Assembly (NCBI RefSeq): GCF_014696615.1
Contig: NZ_JACJQJ010000003.1
Location: forward strand, 124,001 to 188,000
DNA length: 64,000 bases
Source: Nostoc linckia FACHB-104
GTDB lineage: Bacteria; Cyanobacteriota; Cyanobacteriia; Cyanobacteriales; Nostocaceae
Direction: 5' to 3'
Shown: piece by piece, positions 27,721-34,278 of the stretch
How positions within the stretch are numbered: position 1 is the stretch's first letter
Layout of the letters: each line of letters begins with the position of its first letter
Made by a program: the position numbers and the translations under genes
The notes under the pieces: model-generated
Databases searched by the model: none
Told to the model about the DNA's origin: nothing
Seen by the model: only the letters and a program-made list of their open reading frames with translations

Positions 27721-27954
27721 TTAGGTAGGCTGAATACACTCTAAAATCAACTCATAGGTGGTACCATCTAGCTCATCTTTGGTTACTGTTATTTCAGGTA
27801 CCCCTATTCTGTCCCAGCCCTCATCAGTCAGGTTAACAGAGAACTCAACAGCATTGAGAAAGTCATCTGTCTCATTACCATCGGCATCATAGCAGGTGAT
27901 AAAGTCTATCTCACCCCCATATACTTCATATTCATCTAAGGTTAATGTTGGCAT
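27721..27954 (-). CDS. Small acidic hypothetical protein, 77 aa
   Basis: It begins MPTLTLDEYEVYGGEIDF and is very acidic (DADGNETDDF). Small acidic proteins in phage-like elements sometimes mimic DNA or inhibit host systems, but nothing here proves that. It is the gene nearest the iteron array and is transcribed leftward away from it. Confidence 0.5.
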   Translation of the reverse strand: MPTLTLDEYEVYGGEIDFITCYDADGNETDDFLNAVEFSVNLTDEGWDRIGVPEITVTKDELDGTTYELILECIQPT

Positions 27955-28133
27955 ATTTGGTTAATATAGATACTTTGAAGCTTTAGCTTATATGTGGTTT
28001 CATCTACTATTTTAGTACTTCCTAGGGGTAGTGTCGAGCCTTAAAGGGTTATCTGATAAGGATTTAGAGTTATTGGGTACCCTTAGATAGCCTAGATTGC
28101 ATAGATTACATCATATAGGGTTAACCCTTGGGC

Positions 28134-28384
28134 ATTACCTCTAACATTACCTACATTACCTAGGGGGGTAATGGCTGTAACCCTTGTACTGCTTAGGTTT
28201 TACCCTGTTCATTACCTTATTACCTGTATTATGGCTAGAAAAACCCCTATGGATAACTGTAGACTACTTTTTAGAGAAAATAGAGGTAATAAGGTAATGG
28301 AAAGGCTGTAACCTATACCCTATAAGGTTTATAGGCATTACCTCAAAGGTAATAATGAGGTAATATGAGGTAATAAAAGGTAAT
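28134..28384. repeat. 13-copy GGTAAT/ATTACC iteron array, putative replication origin or operator
   Basis: GGTAAT, in either orientation, occurs at 28134, 28146, 28155, 28167, 28211, 28219, 28285, 28293, 28337, 28348, 28359, 28369 and 28379. The last four (28348 on) are 10-11 bases apart in one orientation, often as GAGGTAAT. They lie in the 485-base gene-free gap beside the VapE-like ATPase gene. Spacing near one helical turn fits a replication-initiator or repressor array. Confidence 0.75.
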
Positions 28385-28392
28385 GGATAACT

Positions 28393-28414
28393 AAAAAGCC
28401 CCTTGGTAGGGGCT
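28393..28414 (-). terminator. Terminator of the VapE-like gene
   Basis: On the minus strand, AGCCCC/GGGGCT with a six-base loop is followed by five T. It lies 25 bases past the stop of the ATPase gene. Confidence 0.75.
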
Positions 28415-28439
28415 AGGTTAACCTATTGATACTAGTGGG

Positions 28440-29945
28440 TTAGATATAAGCTTTCTTTTCTGTGTCTAAGTAAACCCAAGTAAATCTTTCAGGGTCAAAC
28501 TTAGCTGGTGTTGGCTTATCCCCTGATGGCTTATGGTAGAGTTTTGTGGTCTTACCTAATGGAAAGAAAGCCTTCTGTTCATACCCTAACTGCTTAAGGC
28601 TGGTTAGAATAGCGGCTTTGTTTTTACCTTGGTTCTCATATCTAATACCCATAGCAGTCATAAGGTCAACTAACTGGAAAGCAATAGAGTGTTTCCCATT
28701 AAAAGTAGCCTTATCTAGAGTAGATTCTATTTGCTCATTCCAGCTACCTTCTACCATGTAATCATTGTTTCTAACCTCAGATGCCACTTGACTAGCTGGG
28801 CTAAGGTCTGTAGGATGACCAGCCATTAACTTATGGTAAGCAGTCGCCCATAACTGATCTATGTTTTCATCTAACCAAGCCAGGGGTAACTTCCAACCAT
28901 CAGCCATATCAATAACCCAGAATCTTTTGTTACCTGTGTCATCTACTAGAAACTGCGCCTTATTGGTTGTTCCTATAAATACTGTAACCCTTGGGGTAAC
29001 TGACATTTCATCAGCTTCTTTATATTTAGGTGTGTACTTGTCTACAGTAGTCGATAGCTGCTGCTTAAGAATGCTGGCTTCCTTACCCTTAAACAGGCGA
29101 TCGCATTCAGCTAACTCCATAATCCAAGTCCTAGTACATAGCCTGATAAAGTCCATATCAGAAGTACCTGAGGGTAACTCAGTTCCCCAGAACTTAGCCA
29201 ACTTATTAACAAAGGCAGACTTACCAGCATCCTGGTCACCTTTTAGAATCAAGGCGCGCTTCATGTAGCAACCAGGGTCTAAGGCTCTCTTAACTGCCCC
29301 ACATAACCAAGTTGTAATCATCTCTTGGGTTAAGGAGTCATCAGTACCAAATAAGACCTGACCTAGACTATCCCATTCGGGTAGAGGGGTAAGTAAAGGA
29401 GTACCAAAAGCCCCTTCCTGATACCTCATTTCTCCATCATCATCAGGTACTCTAACAGTAAACTGCTTTTTACAGTTATCTAAATATCTCTTTACTGGCT
29501 GGAACTTTTTATCTTCTAGTAGCATCTCTAGCTGTCTATCATAGAAGCCCTCAGAGGTTCTAGGTCTAGCCATTTCTAATACCTTCTCTAACCTAGCTAC
29601 TAACCTACCCACAGTAGTAGACTTACCCTCATAGTAAGCAGTACCAGCCCAGGCATCCTGTTCTATATTTGATGAATATACAGCCTCAAACACTTGCCAG
29701 AAAGCAAAGGCTTTATCTTTAGCGCCTTCAATGTAACCCTTGGCTAACTTCCTAGCTCTACTAGAGTTATTCCCTGCTTTAGGATCAGAGAACCTAGCCT
29801 TATCCGCGCCTAATGGTACATCAGCACCAAAGAAGTCTACAGTACCTAACCAAGCTAGTAACTGCTTACCTTTGGCGCTATCATCTTCATCACCAAAACC
29901 ATCAAAGCTTGACTGAATACCATTAGATGTGCTATAATCTGACAT
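28440..29945 (-). CDS. VapE-family (virulence-associated E) P-loop ATPase, putative replication helicase
   Basis: 501 residues. Walker A is GDQDAGKS (236-243). A Walker B-like stretch is TWIMELAECD. A sensor segment (FIGTTNKAQFLVD followed by TGNKRFWVIDM) is diagnostic of the VapE/superfamily-3-like helicases found in phages, satellites and integrative elements, where they are linked to replication. No primase domain is obvious in the N-terminal 190 residues. The gene lies directly beside the iteron array, with its terminator between, suggesting a replication module. A 47-aa RHH gene starts 235 bases upstream. Replication of the excised element is inference. Confidence 0.85.
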   Translation of the reverse strand: MSDYSTSNGIQSSFDGFGDEDDSAKGKQLLAWLGTVDFFGADVPLGADKARFSDPKAGNNSSRARKLAKGYIEGAKDKAFAFWQVFEAVYSSNIEQDAWAGTAYYEGKSTTVGRLVARLEKVLEMARPRTSEGFYDRQLEMLLEDKKFQPVKRYLDNCKKQFTVRVPDDDGEMRYQEGAFGTPLLTPLPEWDSLGQVLFGTDDSLTQEMITTWLCGAVKRALDPGCYMKRALILKGDQDAGKSAFVNKLAKFWGTELPSGTSDMDFIRLCTRTWIMELAECDRLFKGKEASILKQQLSTTVDKYTPKYKEADEMSVTPRVTVFIGTTNKAQFLVDDTGNKRFWVIDMADGWKLPLAWLDENIDQLWATAYHKLMAGHPTDLSPASQVASEVRNNDYMVEGSWNEQIESTLDKATFNGKHSIAFQLVDLMTAMGIRYENQGKNKAAILTSLKQLGYEQKAFFPLGKTTKLYHKPSGDKPTPAKFDPERFTWVYLDTEKKAYI

Positions 29946-30036
29946 ATATTTCCTTTGGGCATCTGCCCTAATGTGTTTAACTTGAATACTTGGTCTTAAG
30001 GGTCTACTAGCTGCTAACTGGTTGACCCTATTTGGT

Positions 30037-30180
30037 TTATTTGGGCTGTAAAGGTAACCCCATCGCGGTCAGTCTCACATACTCAGAGACACTGAAACCA
30101 GCCTTAGCTGCATTAGCCTTAATGAGTGCTAGTTCACTAGCTGATATTTTGATGTTTAGTTTGTGTGGTTTAGTAATCAT
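30037..30180 (-). CDS. Tiny ribbon-helix-helix protein, 47 aa
   Basis: Reads MITKPHKLNIKISASELALI then KAGFSVSEYVRL, the strand/helix/helix pattern of RHH or MobC-like proteins. A GGAGG-like sequence (AGGAGGTTTACCCC) precedes the ATG. It is upstream of, and on the same strand as, the VapE-like gene and may be in its operon as a regulator. It is short, but the motif and ribosome site support it. Confidence 0.65.
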   Translation of the reverse strand: MITKPHKLNIKISASELALIKANAAKAGFSVSEYVRLTAMGLPLQPK

Positions 30181-30269
30181 GGGGTAAACCTCCTAGTCCC
30201 TACTCTTATAAACTGTCATTTTCTAGAGTCAAGCTAAACCCTAACCAAATAATCAGGGTTTCAGCCATT

Positions 30270-30381
30270 GGCATAGAGTAACCACTGATGAGTATCAGAG
30301 AGCCATAGAAGATATTCAATGGAATATTAAAATACTAACCATTGGATTTTGTTATGGTTACCATAGACTAAACTCTATGCC
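30270..30381. promoter_or_regulatory. Spaced 10-bp inverted repeat between two RHH genes
   Basis: GGCATAGAGT (30270) and its complement ACTCTATGCC (30372) flank about 90 bases in the 222-base gap between the genes at 30180 and 30403. Could be operator half-sites for loop-forming repression of the replication genes. Confidence 0.4.
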
Positions 30382-30402
30382 ACCTTAAGTAGTCTCTAAG
30401 GG

Positions 30403-30618
30403 TTACCGCAGGGCTTTTATCTGCCCCTGTAGTGCCTCTAGTTGTGCCTTTATGTCTTCCAGGGTTACCGGGGTTTCTGGTTGGTTCCCTAGATAGTTAC
30501 TGATGGCATCTATGATGAACTGGTGTTTACTGATACCCAAGTGAAGCGACTGGGCTTTTATCTGGCTGTCTAGTTCTTCAGGAAGTCTTAACAGGAAAGC
30601 TTGCTTAGTAGTAGCCAT
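30403..30618 (-). CDS. RHH protein with coiled-coil tail, 71 aa
   Basis: KQAFLLRLPEELDSQIKAQS followed by GISKHQFIIDAISNYL is a clear Arc/MetJ-like RHH core. The tail (LEDIKAQLEALQGQIKAL) is a short coiled coil. A nested inverted repeat sits two bases upstream of its start codon (30621-30669), suggesting autorepression. The 30783 gene is divergent, so this protein may control both directions. Confidence 0.75.
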   Translation of the reverse strand: MATTKQAFLLRLPEELDSQIKAQSLHLGISKHQFIIDAISNYLGNQPETPVTLEDIKAQLEALQGQIKALR

Positions 30619-30620
30619 TT

Positions 30621-30669
30621 AGTAATACTTCTTTCCTATGTGATACCACCATAATATCACAGTATTACT
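30621..30669. promoter_or_regulatory. Nested inverted repeat, probable RHH operator
   Basis: Outer arms AGTAATAC / GTATTACT (8 bp, perfect) enclose inner arms GTGATA / TATCAC. It lies directly upstream of the RHH gene starting at 30618. Position and symmetry fit an autoregulatory operator. Confidence 0.6.
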
Positions 30670-30782
30670 ACTAGTGGCAAGAGATTTCAGGTAACTTTTA
30701 TTACTGGGTTAACCTATTTGGTTTTTAATATGACCTACTTAGTTATAGGGTTAGAATAATGACTGCAACTACTTAAACTTTT

Positions 30783-31184
30783 ATGCTAACCAAAATACTA
30801 TGGGGTTTATTAGGAGTCTCCCTAAGCCTAGCCAGTGACCCTGTTAATGCTAGAACTATTTGGCTACCTGGGGCTACTAATGAAGGTGCTAGGTTATCCA
30901 TAGAAACTACCCCTCAGCCTACTTATAACTCAACTACTGGGTTAACTCATTTCACTTATGGTATTCAGGATAGCCAAGGGTACAGAACAAACAATGCTAG
31001 TACATGGTGGTGCTATAAGGGGCTTTTAAGAAGGAATCCTAAGTTTCAGGTTGAGGGGTTTAATAAGGTACCCATTGGTTGGTTAGTGGATAGCTTAGAA
31101 GATGCAGGGGAGACCCCTATAGTTACTGCTGATTCTGAGGCTTCCATTAATCTCTTAAGGGCTATTTGTAAGGTAGTAGAGTGA
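30783..31184 (+). CDS. Secreted hypothetical protein of the element, 133 aa
   Basis: The N-terminus MLTKILWGLLGVSLSLAS has a Lys then a hydrophobic core, typical of a Sec signal peptide, with possible cleavage near NA-R (residues 23-24). The mature part has WWCYKG and a second cysteine (RAICK) that may form a disulfide. Family not recognised. A secreted product on a small integrative element could alter the cell surface (inference only). It is divergent from the RHH gene at 30618. Confidence 0.55.
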   Translation: MLTKILWGLLGVSLSLASDPVNARTIWLPGATNEGARLSIETTPQPTYNSTTGLTHFTYGIQDSQGYRTNNASTWWCYKGLLRRNPKFQVEGFNKVPIGWLVDSLEDAGETPIVTADSEASINLLRAICKVVE

Positions 31185-31201
31185 CACCAGATAAACTAAA
31201 A

Positions 31202-31226
31202 ACCCTCTAGGGGTTAACCAGAGGGT
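31202..31226. terminator. Terminator between convergent genes
   Basis: ACCCTCT / AGAGGGT, 7-bp perfect arms with an 11-base loop, between the stops at 31184 and 31235. Confidence 0.6.
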
Positions 31227-31234
31227 CTTAAGGA

Positions 31235-31390
31235 TTATTTAATATTGTTCTTAGCTTTCCAGGCTGCCCTTAACTCGCCATAGGTAGGCTTGTATTCTGC
31301 TGGTTTCTGTTCCTGTCTTCTCTTTAGGACTTCTAGGAGCCTGGCTTGCTGTTCAGGAGTCAACAGATGCCAGATATTATTCTTATTCAT
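31235..31390 (-). CDS. Small basic hypothetical protein, 51 aa
   Basis: Begins MNKNNIWHLLTPEQQARLLE; lysine/arginine rich. The ATG overlaps the stop of the upstream coiled-coil reading frame by four bases (ATGA), a sign of translational coupling. Family not recognised. Codon use fits the element. Confidence 0.5.
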   Translation of the reverse strand: MNKNNIWHLLTPEQQARLLEVLKRRQEQKPAEYKPTYGELRAAWKAKNNIK

Positions 31391-31476
31391 AACCCCTTAG
31401 CCTCTAAATACTTAGTTAACTTATCGATAGCCCTGGTGTTCTCATCAACAGCCTTATTAAGCTTCTCAAGGGTCAA
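31387..31476 (-). other. Out-of-frame coiled-coil tail following the 50-aa RHH gene
   Basis: This frame reads LEKLNKAVDENTRAIDKLTK, a coiled-coil tail like that of the RHH protein at 30403-30618. It overlaps the end of the RHH gene at 31466-31618 in another frame. It may be a separate TTG-started peptide or the second half of one frameshifted RHH-plus-tail gene. Confidence 0.4.
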
Positions 31477-31618
31477 GCTTAGGTCTACTGGCTGGGACTG
31501 CTTGAGAGACAAGGTACCTGATTTGGGCTGCCATAGAGATATTATTGCGGGCAGCCAAGTCTTGTAACTGGGTATAGAGTTCATCATTCAGGGTAACCTT
31601 TAAGGATTTGATAGACAT
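31466..31618 (-). CDS. Ribbon-helix-helix protein, 50 aa, possibly frameshifted
   Basis: Reads MSIKSLKVTLNDELYTQLQD then NNISMAAQIRYLVSQA, a good RHH core. It ends soon after, while an overlapping frame supplies a coiled-coil tail. The related protein at 30403 has core and tail in one frame, so a one-base indel or programmed frameshift is plausible here. It lies next to the right-end TTGACTATC motifs, so it could also be an excision-factor candidate. Confidence 0.55.
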   Translation of the reverse strand: MSIKSLKVTLNDELYTQLQDLAARNNISMAAQIRYLVSQAVPASRPKLDP

Positions 31619-31674
31619 AGGAGGCAATCAAGGCTTACTACCTTATTAAGTCAACTTGACCCTAAAGATACCCC

Positions 31675-31695
31675 TTGACTATCAGTTTGACTATC
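31675..31695. promoter_or_regulatory. Right pair of TTGACTATC motifs (putative integrase arm sites)
   Basis: TTGACTATC at 31675 and 31687, 12 bases apart, about 50 bases inside attR. They match the left-end copies at 23488 and 23503. Confidence 0.65.
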
Positions 31696-31746
31696 AAGTT
31701 ACCCTAGTTTAGTTATTTGAGATTACCTTAGAAGGCTGAAAGCCTT

Positions 31747-31819
<73 letters not shown>

Positions 31820-31980
31820 GCGTTTGACCTTATCTATATTAACAAGATTCTAGCTAAAAGGCATCCTCTGTTTGGAGAAATTTCTGGGTTTGAAGACAAT
31901 CAAGCAGAAATTAAGTTTTTGTACTTAGAGCGATCGCATGACTTCAGAGAAACCCTGCGAGGAGCGATCGCGTCTTACTG

Positions 31981-32571
31981 TTATAATTTCACTTCATCAG
32001 CAAAACTTTTCCAACGGACAAAGTGAAATGGCCCTGCAACAGATCCCCAAAGATGTTCGTCGGTTTCTGGATCTCGTCCCCGATCAAGGCTCATAAATGT
32101 TTCTTCGTTGATTTCAAATTCATTATCGAGATAGGTTTTTTGCCCCTTGCGAAAGACAATACAACCTTTCCCTGGTTCAACTTTACCTTTGAAGCTATTG
32201 CCAGTCCATTCGACAATCATGTCACAGCCTGGTAACTTTTCTATGTCATCAATCTTTAAGGTGGCAAGTTTTTCGAGATCGCGGGAAGCACCGTAAAAGT
32301 TTTTTTCTTCTTTAACAGTGTAATTTTCGATGTGAATGCGATCGCCTACAGTAACTAACTTCAATACCCGCAAGCGATATGGGTCATAGAGCGCATAATC
32401 ATAAGCTTGTTCCAAAAACAAACTCGCCCCTGATAAAAATTCGACAGGTAGGGGACGCATACACACACGAATATGGGCATAAAGAGGTGGGTTGTCAAAA
32501 GCTTGTTCTTGATTGCTAAAGTCAGCTGCCATCCAGCGAGCTAAGGTAGCAATGTCCGTAGAGTGAGTCAT
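31981..32571 (-). CDS. cpcT: Phycobiliprotein chromophore lyase CpcT/CpeT
   Basis: 196 residues, full length for the family. Begins MTHSTDIATLARWMAADFSN, with MRPLP and VEWTGNSFKG, and ends VRWKSFADEVKL. CpcT-type lyases attach phycocyanobilin to Cys-153 (or the equivalent Cys) of phycocyanin or phycoerythrocyanin beta subunits for phycobilisome assembly. The length and N-terminus closely resemble the cpcT product I recall from Anabaena. It lies next to tRNA-Cys and is transcribed in the same direction. Confidence 0.9.
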   Translation of the reverse strand: MTHSTDIATLARWMAADFSNQEQAFDNPPLYAHIRVCMRPLPVEFLSGASLFLEQAYDYALYDPYRLRVLKLVTVGDRIHIENYTVKEEKNFYGASRDLEKLATLKIDDIEKLPGCDMIVEWTGNSFKGKVEPGKGCIVFRKGQKTYLDNEFEINEETFMSLDRGRDPETDEHLWGSVAGPFHFVRWKSFADEVKL

Positions 32572-32679
32572 TACAGATAATCAAATAATTGCTATAAAAT
32601 CCTCTTGAAGTATTTTAAGGCTTCATGCTTGTTATTTGGGGTTTGGTGTTGGGGAATGGGTAATGGGAATTTCTCCCCT

Positions 32680-32708
32680 GCTTCCTCTGCTTCCTCTGCT
32701 TCCTCTGC
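32680..32708 (+). repeat. Short tandem repeat CTTCCTCTG
   Basis: Three tandem nine-base units in the gap between cpcT and the TPR gene. The complementary GAGGAAGCT unit occurs at 60338-60360. Confidence 0.7.
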
Positions 32709-32859
32709 ACCCCTGCGTCTTCATCCCCAATTATCTGGGAGAATTGCGATTGCTTTATGCGTCCATCAAACTGGTAGTTTAGGTTAGGGGTTAGGAGATT
32801 AGCAGTTGAAAATGAAAGAATGTCGCTACAGCAAGCATTGTGACTGGAGTAAAAGCTTA

Positions 32860-34122
32860 ATGACTCACCATGTAAATTACTCCCAGCCAAGTCAAGTATC
32901 TATGCTACGTCTCTTAAGTGTAATTGTAACTACGGCTATACTTTGGCAGTTTAGCGGCTCGTTGACTTTGGCGCAGAACCAAAAGCCGAAACAGCCAGAT
33001 AAATTTCCGCCTAGTCCGTTAGAAAATATTGTCCCCGATCCCTTACTATCACCTTTGGGTGATCCGACGAAGTTGACTCCTGCACAACTACAACAGCTAG
33101 AACCGCAAATCGATCAGTTAAATCAGGAAGCTGCGGCTAAGTTACAAGCTGGAGATTCGGTAGCAGCATTTGAACTTTGGAATCGAGAATTACGTTTACG
33201 CCGCTTGTATGGTTCATTAACAGAGGTGCAAGCATTGTCACGGGTAGGAGGAATAGCGTTTAATCAAAATAATCGCGAAGAGGTGCAATTTATTACCCAA
33301 CGCTTGCAAGCTATCCAACAGCAAGCCCTGTCTCAGCCACTACTTGATTTACAATTATTGCGATCGCTTGGTGGCGCTTATGAACAAGTGCGATCGCCTA
33401 AACAAGCTCTAGAGGTTTATAATCGGCTTTTGGCAGTAGTTCTAGAACAAAAAAATACTACTGCTATCATTGATGCGCTCAAAAGCATTGGCGAAGTACA
33501 TCTGGCTTGGTTCGATTATCCTCAAGCCGCAACTACTTACCAACAACTGTTAAGTTTAGCGACTGCTCAAGGTGATAAATTAAACGAAGTCGCATATTTG
33601 CAAGAGCTAGCTTATATATACGAACAGGGTAAAGACTTCCAACAATCCATAAATATACTTAACAGGCTAGAACAAGTTTACACTACTGAGAATAATACTA
33701 GTCCATTACCCAAATTAAAATTGGCGATCGCTTCTAATTACCAAGCATTAGCCAAGGAAAATCCCGCTTTACTACCAGAAGCATTTAAAAACTATCAACA
33801 AGCATATACTACAGCTTGGGAATTAGAGCAATATGTCGATGCTGGTGAAGCTTTGCAGCAGTTAATTGCGCTGTACCGTTCTCAAGGTCAAATTAACGAT
33901 GCCTTGCAAACTAGCCAAATTTTAATTGAAGCACAAACAAAAGCTAGTAATTTTTACGGCATGATGCAAGCATACGACCAAATAGGGCAAATGTATGTTG
34001 AGAGCAAACAGTACCCTCAAGCACTAGGCGCTTTTCAAAAAGGCTTAGAATTAGCCCAACAACTTAAGTATGATGAAACATACTTTACTCAGCAAATTGA
34101 AAAGCTACCGAAGGCGAATTGA
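32860..34122 (+). CDS. Exported tetratricopeptide-repeat protein
   Basis: I chose ATG 32860 (GGAG 12 bases upstream). Alternatives are ATG 32812 and ATG 32902, the last placing MLRLLSVIVTTAILWQF at the very N-terminus as a Sec signal peptide. The mature part has a proline-rich linker, then repeated helical pairs of TPR type (ALEVYNRLLAVV, AATTYQQLLSLA, SINILNRLEQVY, ALGAFQKGLELA). TPR proteins mediate protein-protein contacts; the partner is unknown. The stop codon lies one base before a heptamer array. Confidence 0.8.
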   Translation: MTHHVNYSQPSQVSMLRLLSVIVTTAILWQFSGSLTLAQNQKPKQPDKFPPSPLENIVPDPLLSPLGDPTKLTPAQLQQLEPQIDQLNQEAAAKLQAGDSVAAFELWNRELRLRRLYGSLTEVQALSRVGGIAFNQNNREEVQFITQRLQAIQQQALSQPLLDLQLLRSLGGAYEQVRSPKQALEVYNRLLAVVLEQKNTTAIIDALKSIGEVHLAWFDYPQAATTYQQLLSLATAQGDKLNEVAYLQELAYIYEQGKDFQQSINILNRLEQVYTTENNTSPLPKLKLAIASNYQALAKENPALLPEAFKNYQQAYTTAWELEQYVDAGEALQQLIALYRSQGQINDALQTSQILIEAQTKASNFYGMMQAYDQIGQMYVESKQYPQALGAFQKGLELAQQLKYDETYFTQQIEKLPKAN

Positions 34123-34123
34123 T

Positions 34124-34186
34124 TTTGTCATTTGTCATTTGTCATTTGTCATTTGTCATTTGTCATTTGTCATTTGTCATTTGTCA
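34124..34186 (+). repeat. Nine tandem copies of TTTGTCA
   Basis: An uninterrupted heptamer array of 63 bases starting just after the TPR gene stop. Such heptamer STRRs are typical of filamentous cyanobacteria. Confidence 0.95.
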
Positions 34187-34278
34187 TTTTTCATTGGTAA
34201 TTGGAATCAACAATTTCCCCCCTGCTTCCGGTTTCCTTTCCCCTTTCCCCTTTTCCCCTTTTCCCCAGTCCCTAGTCC

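Noticed and set aside
28546-29268. Open frames on the + strand inside the VapE-like gene
   Set aside because: They are antisense shadows of a gene with clear Walker motifs and no coding signal of their own.
26379-31618. Toxin-antitoxin systems
   Set aside because: Several RHH proteins resemble antitoxins, but no adjacent gene looks like a RelE, ParE, VapC, MazF or similar toxin.
34124-34186. CRISPR array
   Set aside because: The 7-base units are contiguous with no spacers, so this and the other heptamer arrays are simple tandem repeats.
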